Source: Lepiota brunneoincarnata (Eukaryota > Basidiomycota > Agaricomycetes > Agaricales > Agaricaceae). Taken from it: a stretch of DNA of 64,000 nt. The position numbers were made by a program, and so were the translations under genes. The notes under the pieces were generated by a model. That model did no database searches. It was not told where the DNA came from and saw only the letters and a list, made by a program, of their open reading frames with translations. The stretch spans positions 1,736,001-1,800,000 of the forward strand of contig JAEBUN010000003.1 in assembly GCA_023014365.1 (NCBI GenBank), written 5' to 3'. Each line of letters opens with the position of its first letter. The stretch's first letter is position 1. Positions 36,621-47,495 of the stretch are shown here, piece after piece.

Positions 36621-38383
36621 ATGGGCGCTGTCTGCTGTAGGCCCCAGGTCCGCTCTTCACCTTCACCGCCGCCCGCCTGTACTCACTGCATTATCCCTAG
36701 CCCATTGACTTTGATGGCGAAGTCACTCTCTTCCACTTTATTCTCTTACGATGTGTTGGTAAGGGCGCTTTTGGCAAAGTTTGTCCAGGTTTCCTCCATC
36801 TCCCCACCCTGCCCTCTCACACGGTCCACAGGTTCGTGTGGTGCAACACAAGCAAACTCGTCAGCTTTATGCTTTGAAATACATCAACAAGACTAAGTGT
36901 GTCAAGATGAAGGCTGTTCCGAACATTATCCAGGAACGTCGACTTCTCGAAGAAGTGCGTAAACTGGCATTCCTTCTCAGCCACGGTCCTTAGCGTTCTT
37001 TAGATCGATCACCCTTTCGTTGTCAATTTGCGCTATGCCTTCCAGGACGATGAAAACTGCTTTTTTGTGTTGGATCTGATGCTGGGTGGGGATCTGCGCT
37101 GTACGTCTATTCTGCTAATAGGCTCTCCCTTTTTTAACTTCGTTCCCCCAGTCCACCTTGAACGCCTGGGATCGTTGGAAGAGGAGGTCGTCCGTTTCTA
37201 TGTCGCCCAACTATCTTCAGCCCTTGCCTTTATTCACGACATGGGAATCATGCACAGGTCCGTATGACTACCTCTTTGGGTATCCCTCGTTCCCATTGTA
37301 TCATGTGCTAAACCCACCTCTACTCGACAGGGACATCAAGCCTGATAACATCCTTCTAGACGAGAAGGGCAATGCCCATCTAACCGATTTCAATATTGCT
37401 GTACACTTCAGTGAGCGTAAGCTGACAGGAGTTGCAGGCTCGATGGCGTATATGGCGCCAGAGTAGGTCCATTCCTAGCCCTGAAACTGTTATTTTATTT
37501 CAACTCTCCCAGGATCTTGACCAAGCGTGGATATACCTATCATATCGACTGGTGGTCACTGGGTATCTGCGCCTATGAATTGATATTCGGCCGACGACCC
37601 TTCCGCGGAAGGTCAAACAATGATCTCACATACAGCATAACCAAAGATCCCTTGAAGTGGCCCGAGGATGCAGAGAAGAAATGCAGTCGCCAGGGAATGC
37701 AAGTTCTGAAAGGAGTGAGTCTCCTGCCTACCCCCTATGTGATCCATGTTGAACTTTCATGTAGTTACTTGACAGAGATCCATCCAGACGTTTGGGCTGC
37801 AAGGGTAACGGTGAGGGATTCCAAGAGTTCCAAAGACTCCCGTGGTTCCAAACTATCGATTGGGAGAAGCTGGAAACAAAGGAGCAGGCACCTCCATTCG
37901 TACCTGATGTCAGTCCATCCCCTCACATAGCGTGGAGCTTGACACTCATTCCTACCAGACCAAAAAAGCCAACTTTGATGCCTCGCATGAACTCGAAGAG
38001 CTACTTTTGGAAGACAACCCCTTAAAGGCGAAGGCTCGCAAGGCTAATCAAGACAATCTCAGCGCAGAGATGAGACAGATGGAAGAACAGTCTGTTTCTC
38101 CCTCAATCACTTGAAGCTTGACGCTTTCCTGACGCTAATTTACAGGTTTACATCTTACGATTTCAAACAGATGCAACGGCGGTCTTACTATCCACATAAC
38201 CAACAGCTGATATCAACTGCGACCGCAACATCTTCTGGTCTAGCATCTTCAAGACCTGCCACTCCCGCTGACGGCCTGAGAGTCGACCACAGCATCAGGA
38301 TCAACAGCAACTCCCTTGACTACAACAATGGGGACGCCGATATCGCTCGGGGAGAGAAAATTAACGAAAAGGACTACTCATAA
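36621..38383 (+). CDS. Serine/threonine kinase of the STK32/YANK family (AGC group)
   Basis: Exon 1 encodes MGAVCCRPQ, a myristoyl/palmitoyl-type N-terminus (Gly2, Cys5, Cys6). A 50-60-nt intron leads to [26 protein letters not shown] with the glycine-rich loop. The catalytic lysine is in YALKYINK, the catalytic loop is [10 protein letters not shown] (split by an intron near 37260-37330), and the metal motif is DFN instead of DFG ([10 protein letters not shown]), which is normal for STK32/YANK. APE is found in AYMAPE; the [15 protein letters not shown] and [15 protein letters not shown] regions follow, then [16 protein letters not shown], an AGC-like tail, and TAA near 38383. It has at least seven introns. 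The lipidation motif predicts a membrane-bound signalling kinase. STK32 substrates are little known, so the pathway cannot be stated. Confidence 0.92.
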
Positions 38384-38966
38384 CCATCTGGTAGGATGTC
38401 CGCCGACCGCACTGAAAGTACAGCGCTCAGCCCTCCCCGCAGACTCACATGCCCTTGAACGTTCTTGACGAATAAGACCAGGCGCTGGCCTTGGCATGCC
38501 CTTTTTGACTTCGTTCCGTCCTTAATCATCATCTGGCACCATCACAGCATACTCATAGCTCCTTTTCGAAACCATTGTCCGATATACCTCTGTATCTCAA
38601 TTCCCAAACTCCAACCTAGCACTTGCGTGTTTCAAACTCCATTACCTCCCCTCTTACCTTCCTGCTGTTCTTGACGTATCCTAGCCCTATTCACCGGCTT
38701 TGCCTCCCTTTTTTTTTTTTTTCCTGGGTACTCATTTTATTTGCTATAGGTATTATCTAGCTTATTTTCGTAATGTTTCTCTAGGCCAATCGCAGCGATG
38801 TACGGATTAAATACCCTTTGGGCTCAATCAACGGGGAGGAGTTATTGATAACCTTCCCATCACCATCAGTCATCTGTCACTAGTTGTCAATGCGTTTCCA
38901 CTGACTCAGTCATTGATCAGATCATATGACTCCGTTCTCGACGCGTTCCGCTTGCTCCCAACCACA

Positions 38967-41900
38967 ATGTCTTCTGAACCAGGAGCGAGGGGAATCCCCT
39001 TCGCCTTGTGAGTTTGAGTATCAATTGTAAGCACAGGTCGCCCATAACTCACATTTACCAGCCTCTGCTCCCTCTTCCACGAGGTCGCAAAAATCACCCC
39101 AAGGGCTTGCACAAACCCACGGAAGAAGCGAACAGCACATGAATCTTACCCAGCACTCGATATTTTCACAAATTGGATAGCGGAGCTCCACAGGCGACAT
39201 TCACCACTGCCCCTTGGGACCACTGCCATCTGCTTCCGGCTCCTGTTTCCGGAGGAAGATGTCAAACGCAAATACGATATGCAGGAGTCCAAACTTACTC
39301 TCTACTTAGCTCAATGCCTAGGAACATCGCCTAAAAGTTTAACCGCTTGGAACTCTCACGATTTTTCCGGCAGTTTGGGCCACGAACTCCAACGATTGCT
39401 TCAGCAAACGTCGACGGTAAACGTTCGATGAACCTCGCCGCCACTCGTCTAACCCCATGACAGGATGATCACGAAACATTGAGCCCTCTAACAATCACAG
39501 AGGTAGACGAACTTCTCGATGAATTAGCATCTACTTCAGGATTCACACATGTATCCATACGCGCCAAATACTCGCATAATGGTTCCCGTCGATCCAAACA
39601 GACGATACTCAGAGCTCTATACCGGCCATTATCACCCCTTGAAGCGGCATGTCTAACACATATAATTCTCAGGGACCTTCGACCCGTGTTATACCCATCC
39701 CCAGACGTTCATTATTCCTCAGCTCTGTTGGATTACAACTCGAAAGCAGTAACAATGCTAAGTAAGGGACACGCAATGAATGCCTGGGACCCGTCTGGCT
39801 ATATGCTCAGATTCTACCGTGTCAAGGCAAGCCTCGATGAGGCTGCTACTGCCGCCGAGCTACCCCGACATATACGGCCAAACATCAAGCCGAGCGTTGG
39901 TGTTATGATACAGGTACATGTCGCCATTAATAAAGATAGCAATTTGCTCTGATTCATAATCAATGATAGCTTCCCAAGTCGGTCAAAGGAACCAGCTGTC
40001 ATCACGCGCTGTCCCATTTTAAAACATCCACACGAATTTGGGCCGAAACTAAGTATGACGGGGAACGTGCCCAGATTCATGTCGAGATATGCAATGACGG
40101 ATTATCCAAAATCACAATATTTAGCAAGAGTGGACGAGATTCTACTCTAGACCGACAAGGAATTCACGACATCATCCGCGAAACCCTCGGCCTATGGATT
40201 AGTCCAGTATCAACCCGCTCAAGCGCCACGAAGGTGAAGAGAAACGTTATTCTGGATGCGGAAATGGTTGCATGGCATGATGATCACATTGACGGTAGGT
40301 ATTGGTGCTCTATTTTAAAAGCAGTCTCGCCCATCACCGTGACACCCACCTGACAGAGTTCTGGAGGATTCATGGCCTCATAGAAAGGACTGCTGTTGGC
40401 GTTCGTGGCAAACCACGACTAAGAAAGGCGCGGAACACGGTATCCCAAGCAGATCGGTATCACTCCTCTAACTGTAAACGTCTGTACCATTTCTCACACA
40501 TCGTGTGCAGCGACCCTCTGCTGTCTACGACAGATGAATCACAGACTCTGCATCTTGCGCTAATCTTCTTCGACATATTGCTACTCGATGATGAGCCTTT
40601 GCTGTTTCAAACCTACGCCACACGTCGTCAACTCCTGGAGGACTTTATCAAACCAATAGCAACCAAGGCGATGCTCGCTGAGAGATATGAGATTGACATG
40701 TCCTGACGCCAATCCCCGTGAAACGCTACAGGTGATACTCGCTGAACAGCTCGCGGATTATATGGAGGGCGTGATTTTGAAAGCTGATGAATCCGAATAT
40801 AACGAGTTCCGTTTGCCCTGGGTCAAACTCAAGAGAGATTACATCCAAGGTTTCGGAGACTGCATCGACTTGGCAATCGTTGGGGCTGGCTGGGACCGGG
40901 ACCGCGGTCGTGAGCTGCGCGGTAAGGGGGACTCCAAAAAACCGTCTAATATTTTCTGACGTTCATCCCAGTCGCATCTAGTGTTTATACGACATTTTAT
41001 GTTGGCGCCTTGACCTAATACACGTGGAATTCAGACCAAGGTAATGCATCTGTTTGCTAGTTCTGATGCAACTTAATTCCCCTTGTAATTAAAGCCCAAC
41101 ACACCACCCAATATTTTTGTCTACTTCACGGTGTCGTATGGGCTGAACCGCCAAGAGCTGGAGGATTTAAATTTCCGGATACGAAATGGTGATACTATTC
41201 CTTACTCTACGATGCCACAGGTGACATGTTCGAACATATGGGCACGGCATAAAATAACACTATTAGCAGGGTTTTGACCGCTTACCATTCACGTTTACCT
41301 TATCCGCAAGCCTCGACAACAAACCGACTGTCATACTACAAACACCACTCCTTGCAGAGATGCTTGGTGCCGGCTTTACCAAAAGGCCTCGTGGACGGGT
41401 ACGTATCGAGAAACTTATCTTCATCTGATATAACTATCTAATGTTCGTAGCACTATGAATTGAGGTTTCCCAGACTCACAAAGATTCACAGTAAGCAGGA
41501 AAGGCCGTGGACAACGTGTATGGATATTGCCGAGCTGGACAAGATAGCTCTTGAATGCGTCGGAAAGGATCGTAAAGATAAAGATATCGACGATTGGTGC
41601 AAGTCATTGTGGGGTAAGCCAACATCGCCAACAATAAGCATGAAACGCAGAGGCAGGGTGCAAGATATCAAGAAAACACTAGCAAGTCTCCAAGAGAACC
41701 CGCAAGAAACCAAGGCTCTCGCTCCGATAGCATGCAAGCGTCGGAAGCTGAATCAATCACCCGTCAAGGCGAAATCATCGTGTTCTGATGAGCTTGACAG
41801 TGGCAGCATCAGCAGAGGAGCATCGAATCAGTCGGTCACAAGGACTACAGCAAGCTCTAACACTAGTCGGATGGGGGACCCCGCCGAGATGCTGGCAGAT

Positions 41901-42209
41901 GCTGTTTGCTGTTTTGCCAACTCGCACGGAAGCCAAATCTGTGATCATTGTTCGCGTTGGAAGAGACAGGTTCCAAGAGAGCGGCGAGTGCATTCGCTGG
42001 AGGCGTTACTGGCCATGTGCAGTCTGACGGGAGGAAGAGGAGAAGGGCTGACGGGAACCAGGAAAGGAGTGATATTTGTCGGCGACCGAGGGGCAAGTGA
42101 TGTTCTGAACAAGGTACAAGATAGAGTGGGTGATGGGGGGATTCGCATTCTGGTGTTTAGATGTGATGTAGATGCGCTTTGTGAGGAGAAAGCGCTGTTG
42201 GTTACATAG
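38967..42209 (+). CDS. ATP-dependent DNA ligase (ligase IV-like, divergent)
   Basis: The product should seal nicks or breaks via a lysine-AMP intermediate. Start ATG 38967 (MSSEPGARGIPFAL), then an intron before CSLFHEVAKITPR. The N-terminal helical domain resembles ligase IV (TTAICFRLLFPEEDVKRKYDMQESKLTLYLAQ). The nucleophile motif is AETKYDGERAQIH (near 40055), with motif III SKSGRDST, then VILDAEMVAW, LIFFDILLLDDEPL, EGVILK and the OB-fold entry WVKLKRDYIQG. The segment after this is split by several introns and reads HYELRFPRLTKIH near 41455. About 250 C-terminal residues follow to a stop at 42207-42209; the last (GVIFVGDRGASD...RILVFRC) could be a degenerate BRCT-like unit. Ligase IV, ligase I or a fungal accessory ligase are all possible. 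A role in end-joining is inference. Confidence 0.8.
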
Positions 42210-42240
42210 GCGAGAATGACATCATCAACGTTTGTCAACC

Positions 42241-43736
42241 ATGCTTTCCCTTTCACGTCCACCGAAGATTCCCCTCTTGCGCCATCTCCGTCTCTCTTCG
42301 TCCTCTGCTGCCTCCTTCGACCGCGCGGTCGTCTACGCCCAGCATGGCGACCCAGCCAACGTCCTTAGTGTCCTCACTTATCCCTCCCTCCCTGCTCCAC
42401 CCCCTGGGACCATCAACATCCGTTTCTTGCTCTCCCCAGTCAACCCAGCAGATGTCAATGTCATAGAGGGCGTATACCCATCAAAGCCAACACCTAATAC
42501 CAATCTCACCAATTCAGGGAGAGGGAGCAAAGAGGAACCTGTCTTCGTTGGTGGGAACGAAGGACTTGCCACTATCACGTCTCTAGGCGAGGGTACCGAG
42601 GGACTCGAGGTCGGGGACTGGGTCGTCATGGTTAAGCAACAAGCTGGGACATGGTCAACTAGCAGGAACGTGAACGTTTGCGACGTCGTCAGAATCCCCG
42701 ACCGTCGGGGGCTCGCAGAGGTTGATGCTGCAACGATTACGGTGCGAGGTCGCTCCCACAGCTTTCACCCCCCATCTTTTACAAGCATCCGTATAGGTCA
42801 ATCCTCCCACAGCTTATAACATGCTTACGAATTATGTGACACTGCAAAAAGGGGATTGGGTCATGCAGAACGGAGCTAATAGCGCTGTTTGTCTTCTACT
42901 GTGCACGCCAGGCTACTACTCTCAGCTTACCGTAGGTTAGGTTGGACAAACAGTCATCCAAATCGCGGCTGCCAGGGGCTTGAAAACTCTCAACCTTGTG
43001 AGAAACCGGTCAGCGCTCGGTGGCGGGTTTTAGCATCGCCGTTAACCCCCTTCTCTCAGTGATGATTTCCTGCAATTGAAGGAGCGGTTGCGAAAGCTAG
43101 GCGCTGATCAAGTGCTCACATATGATGACCTGGGGGACAAATCGCTGCGCGACAAGATCAAGAACTGGACAGGTGATAAGGTGGGTGCATTCTCGAATTA
43201 CCTCCCGAGTTTCTGATAATTGACGCCCATCTTAAAGGACATACGTTTGGCCTTGAATTGTGTGGGTGAGTCTGCACTGTCTCCATTTCTTATGCAAGTT
43301 CGAACATAAAAAAAACCCAGGCGGAACAGAAACAACTTCGATGCTAAGGTATTTGGGCAAGGATGCACACCTCGTTTCCTATGGCGCCATGTCCAAGCAG
43401 CCACTTTCATTGCCCACGTCCGCTTTTATTTTTAAGAACCTGACAGCCCATGGGTTCTGGCAAAGCCGTTGGTATCTTGACCATCCCGTGGACGAAAGAG
43501 AAGCGCTCATGGAGTCGCTATCGGGATTAATAAGAGAGGGCAAGGTAAAGAAGATTTGAATTCTCAAATCCCACGATTTCTAAAATATTTTTTAGCTTTC
43601 GTCCCCTGAACATGAGATTATTCCAATAGGTGGGCACGAAAGTGACGATGCAGCAACGAGTAAGGTTCGGAAGGTTTTCGAAAAGCTCGCCGCAGGTCGC
43701 TATGGAAAAAAGGTTCTTCTGAAGTTTGAGAAGTAA
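42241..43736 (+). CDS. ETR1: Mitochondrial trans-2-enoyl-ACP/CoA reductase
   Basis: The last enzyme of the mitochondrial type II fatty-acid cycle; it reduces enoyl-thioesters with NADPH and so supports lipoate synthesis. ATG 42241 gives MLSLSRPPKIPLLRHLRLSSSSAASF, an arginine-rich presequence. The MDR fold follows: YAQHGDPANVL, SPVNPADVNVIEGVYP, VGGNEGLATI and, after two introns, NYVTLQKGDWVMQNGANSAVGQTVIQIA, where the GANSAVG nucleotide-binding loop is split by an intron. The rest includes LALNCVGG, the family's FWQSRWYLDHP, and stop 43734-43736 after LLKFEK. The introns are short, and the exon content is complete, as far as can be read. Confidence 0.92.
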
Positions 43737-43829
43737 TAGCTTAGGATGCAGCATCTTCGACAGGCCACAACAGGATCTGTGAGATTAAAATACTAAAGCA
43801 GGGAAGAATTACTTTTACCACAATACACA

Positions 43830-44638
43830 TCACCGCATCTTTCTATCCTCGAAAAAGCGCTAAGACCATAACAGTCAGTGTCAGGGACATAACTAAGAAA
43901 GAAAGATGGGTTACTTTGAGATGTCTCAGCTGCCATGCACAGGTGACTAGTAGAACAACAATCTGAGCTATGCTGTACCACACGGCCCTCGTGTTTGTTG
44001 CCTCGCTCAAGTCACGATAGTCTGCTTCCCTTTCACGTTGATATTGCTGTTCCCGCCGAATATCCTCCAACTTCTGGTTGAGATCCCGAAGCTTGCTTGC
44101 TATGCTGGAAACGTGCGAGCGGTCATGGTCTACGTTAGGTCTTGTAGATCCCACAACAATATCCAGGTAGAGGCGAATATGCGTATGGCTGAACCAGGAC
44201 GTGTAGTTGGTTGAGAGACAAATGGAGTGATCGCCGGCTTCATGAGATGTGAAGGTGAAGATACCATCGCTAGGACCCATCGTTTTAGTTACCGTGTGGC
44301 CCGACGGTTCCTCCTGCACAAGGACGTTAGTCAGAGCCAGACGGTATTGTGAAGTGGCGGCGCGCCTGGACATCGACAACAACGCCTAGTCCTGGGTTTA
44401 CGATGTATTTCTGTTGAGGTTCTGACCACTCCAGTGCACGATATTTGCCTATGGACCCAAAGAACATCATTCATGTCATTTCGACCATAAGGATAAGGCG
44501 ATGGTACGTACCTTCGACTATGGTGTCTGTGGGTAACTCTTCAGTAAAACAACGTTTTTGGTTGGCGTCGAGATAAAAGTGAAGAGCATTGACTGAGACT
44601 GCAATAGACAGCACGACAGACAGTAGAGGGAGTTGCAT
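43830..44638 (-). CDS. p24/emp24 family COPII cargo receptor
   Basis: A type I membrane protein of ER-Golgi transport vesicles. Met 44638 (MQLPLLSVVLSIAVSVNA) is a signal peptide, followed by the GOLD start ALHFYLDANQKRCFTEELPTDTIVEG. A second exon gives YRALEWS and QKYIVNPGLGVVVD, joined after an intron to EEPSGHTVTKTMGPSDGIFTFTSHEAGDHSICLSTN, the conserved GOLD core. A coiled coil follows (KLRDLNQKLEDIRREQQYQREREADYRDLSE). Then a membrane span (AQIVVLLVTCAWQLRHLK), and a final 43884-43830 exon, RFFEDRKMR, that is reached only by a 55-nt intron; without it the tail would end in an unsplit hydrophobic frame. The tail retains the expected short basic/aromatic RFF region. An earlier upstream Met (44701) is less likely because the hydrophobic signal would not be N-terminal. 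Confidence 0.9.
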
Positions 44639-44998
44639 GGCGGGCGTGAAGAAGGCCAAAGGCAACAGGCTTTGGACGTGGCCATGCATTGTTTGGTTCA
44701 CTTGGCCTAGCCAAGCAAAATGCAGGGCCTCTTACATCCACAGCCATTCCCTACCCCTTTTTCTACCTTGCTGTTAAGAGCGAGTCGTTTTCTTCCTGGG
44801 CACAAGCACTTGGCAAGTGGGGGCTGTGTGGCACCGACGCCGCCTGACAGCCATCGGGTCTGGCAAAGCCTGATATTGCAAAGCAGCTTCACGCAGTGTG
44901 CGGATCAATTTGAGACCCTTACCTGTGCAAGTGCTGTTAATGCATATAAAACTCATGGAGCCATCGTGTTCCACATTAATATTCTCTTCTCCCAAAAT

Positions 44999-46259
44999 AT
45001 GACTCTACCTTCACATGCTGCAGTTGCTTTCAGCCAACACCTCAGGGAATCCTGTCGTGAGTGGGGGATAACGCTCCACGAGGATTCAAAACTGGTCACG
45101 ACGGAAACGAACAGCGAGGTATGTGAACGTCATGCTAATGATCGTGGTCTTTGTATTAAAGAACGCCAGTTTGAATACGTAGGGGATAAAGTCGGCACTC
45201 ACGTACGGACGCAACCCGTACGATTATTCTCCGACACTCGATCGGTGCCGGCTGCTCGTTTACGGGCAAGTTCTGTCCCCGCAAGGGCTTCGAGTGCCTA
45301 CCATTAACATTCTTTCACCGAATAGGGAATGCTATACCAATTGAAAAGATGGATCGCCCTGCAGAGCACATATCTCGTCCAGTTCCAAGGATTATACCTT
45401 TCTCCCCACGAACCCCAGATCGTTTTCATGTCCGAGGTACCATTCTACGGAAATGTTGTGGACTACATTGCGGCCAACCCCGAATGTAATCGATTATTCC
45501 TCGTGAGCATCATCCGTCGGCTTCCGCATGGCCATTCACGCTGACGCTTCCTGCACTAGCTCCAAGACATATTTATGGGGCTTGACTACCTGCACAGAAA
45601 CAATTTTATCCACGGAAATATCCGAGGCGTAAGAACCAATCGATAATCTCTGGTCTACATACTCTTCATCCTGACACAACAATTTAGGATAACGTATTCG
45701 TAAGAGCGGACCGGAAGTGTTGCCTCGGCGAGTTCTCTCCTACCAGGATTCCAATACCCGAACGTCTATCAGACTCAGAGTGTTGGCTTGCACCTGAACA
45801 CTTCGACATTGCCCTCATGCGAAAGGCGCTTATTGACGGTTATCGAGGTTATTCAGGCGAGTACACGAGGGCGAGTGATATTTTCGCCGTTGGCTGTCTG
45901 GCTGTCCAGGTGTGTCATTGTGGTTCCAAGTCTCCCCGATGCTTACTATCAGCCCCTTTCAGATGTACACAGGAGAGCCACCTGAACCCCAGCGTTTCCC
46001 TCCGCATGTGGACACCCACCGTGACATTTGGAAGCTCACTCGCACGCCATCATCCAGGGAGGTAACTTGCATTCCTTCTGCATACCGGCCAGTGGTGGGT
46101 ACTATGTTGAGGTATAATCCGAAGGATAGAAAAGGAACGTCACATTATCTCGACACGTTCAAGCATCCACACCCGGCTATCGTGCTCAGAGCACTGGCAG
46201 ACGTGCCACCCATTTCTGCGAAAAATCAGGCAAGGAGGTTGATACGTGCCGGAATTTGA
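44999..46259 (+). CDS. Protein kinase-like protein, probable pseudokinase
   Basis: A kinase fold is visible from about 45340 on: LVQFQGLYLSPHEPQIVFMSE (strands 4-5 region), YGNVVDYIAANPE, the alpha-E part LQDIFMGLDYLHRNNFIHG. The catalytic loop reads HGNIRGDNVF: the HRD Arg and Asp are replaced (Gly, Asn), and the Lys is Arg. DFG is replaced by GEF. An APE-like LAPEHF and a helix-F-like motif (DIFAVGCLAVQMYTGEPPEP) follow, and the protein ends with AGI at stop 46259. The N-terminal exons (44999 to 45300: MTLPSHAAVAFSQHLRESC...) are less certain; exon joins near 45120 and 45300 were not closed, so the strand 3 lysine could not be placed. Missing Asp in both catalytic-loop and metal motifs suggests an inactive fold, possibly a regulator. 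Confidence 0.65.
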
Positions 46260-46685
46260 GTCCGAACAGACGCGTGTTGGCTTTGAGGCCTGAGGGCTAC
46301 CTATTCGATCAACATGCTCCCGGGTTCTTTGTGGTAGGAACAATTTGATAGGTCATAGCAAGAGGTGATTTGTGAGAAGATAAGTGGACAATAGAGAACA
46401 CGAAGAAGTGAGCCTGCACAAGATCGGAGGAAATAGATCTTTTAGTCATAATGTATGTGGTCGTGGAAGTACTGTGCCTTTCTAAACTTGATCACTATAC
46501 TGTGGCATGACAAGCCAAGTTACAACGTGTTCTACCTCTGCCCGGTCACCCTTAAGTGTTCAACGTTGCTTCACTCCACTCTCTCCCGCTGCACTTGGGT
46601 GCCTTTCCACTCCCTAACACTGTCTGCAAGAGCCAAAACTATTGGTCGTGCTCGAGTCTCGCATCATACCTCAGCTTTTAAAGTT

Positions 46686-47211
46686 ATGCAGACCCAATCA
46701 GATATCCCGTTCCAAGCTGCTGCCAACACCGGACGGATGGTTACTTACTCGATGCGCCGCCCCGTCGACATTGATCACCTTTTTCGGGATCCCGACGGAA
46801 CGCTTCCAGTACTGCTGATCGCAACCTTCGGTTGCCCCCGCACCGGGAATGAAGCATTCCCCACGCGACAGCCATTGGAAATTGGCGTGGAAGGTCGGCA
46901 AGAGTGGCTCCGGGATTCCCGTCCAGCGCGAAATATGTCTCTTTCGCAACATGACTCTTCAGGATTACATGAACTGGGGTCCCATTACCAAAACGGCGGA
47001 GGACTACACAAGGGCAGTCGAAATCACGAAGATGTCACTTGCAAACCGCAGACGGTTAGAGGAGATCGCGGCGGGTGCCTCCTTTCAGGGTCAGAATGGA
47101 AAGACACATTGTCAGGATTGGATCGTCGCGATCCTCGAAGTTGCAGAGCAGCAGGGCCTTCTAACGAGGTCAGAATGGACCGCGGCAGTTAGAGCCATGT
47201 CCGAAGTGTGA
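46686..47211 (+). CDS. Small uncharacterised fungal protein with HW and CQDW motifs
   Basis: Exon 1 runs 46686-46808 (MQTQSDIPFQAAANTGRMVTYS). A 46-nt intron (46809-46854, GTACTG to GAAG) restores frame into 46855-47211, for 159 residues in total. Exon 2 holds DSHWKLAWKVGKSG, LFRNMTLQDYMNW, a basic/acidic helix TKMSLANRRRLEEIA, and HCQDWIVAILEVAEQQGLL. The first His-Trp and the later Cys-x-Asp-Trp recall fungal DUF7770-like proteins, in which similar motifs recur; this resemblance was made from memory and is weak evidence. The function is unknown. It is tandem to the kinase-like gene, 426 bp after its stop. Confidence 0.55.
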
Positions 47212-47495
47212 TCGATGTAGGTACTTTCCCCTATTAGTTCAGTGTCTTTGCTCAGCTCTCTTCAGGTTTTCTTGTGGTCCTTCATCCTTCATTGTTCTCA
47301 CTTTCTCGATTGCCTTCTGCCCGAAAAATTCCGAATAATCAGCTCTCTCTATCCTTCTGTCTTGTTCTTTTTCTTTTTCCTTCTGGGTTTTGGTTTACAT
47401 TCGTGTCTGGATTCATTCATACGCACGCCTGGACAAGAATTAGACTGTGCTAAAAATACAGGTATAGATAGAAGTAGTTCAGGACTATCATAGAC
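47212..47495. other. Convergent 3' intergenic, T-rich
   Basis: Sits between the stop of the small gene and the stop of SGF73. No coding frame is supported. Confidence 0.35.

Noticed and set aside
38709..38723. Poly-T tract downstream of the STK32-type kinase gene
   Set aside because: A homopolymer in a 3' flank is not evidence for a mobile element by itself; no target-site duplication or poly-A-linked element was seen.
43843..43905. p24 protein ending in LFRG
   Set aside because: A GTAACC...TTAG intron gives a more usual tail (RFFEDRKMR) with a short aromatic-basic cytoplasmic end.
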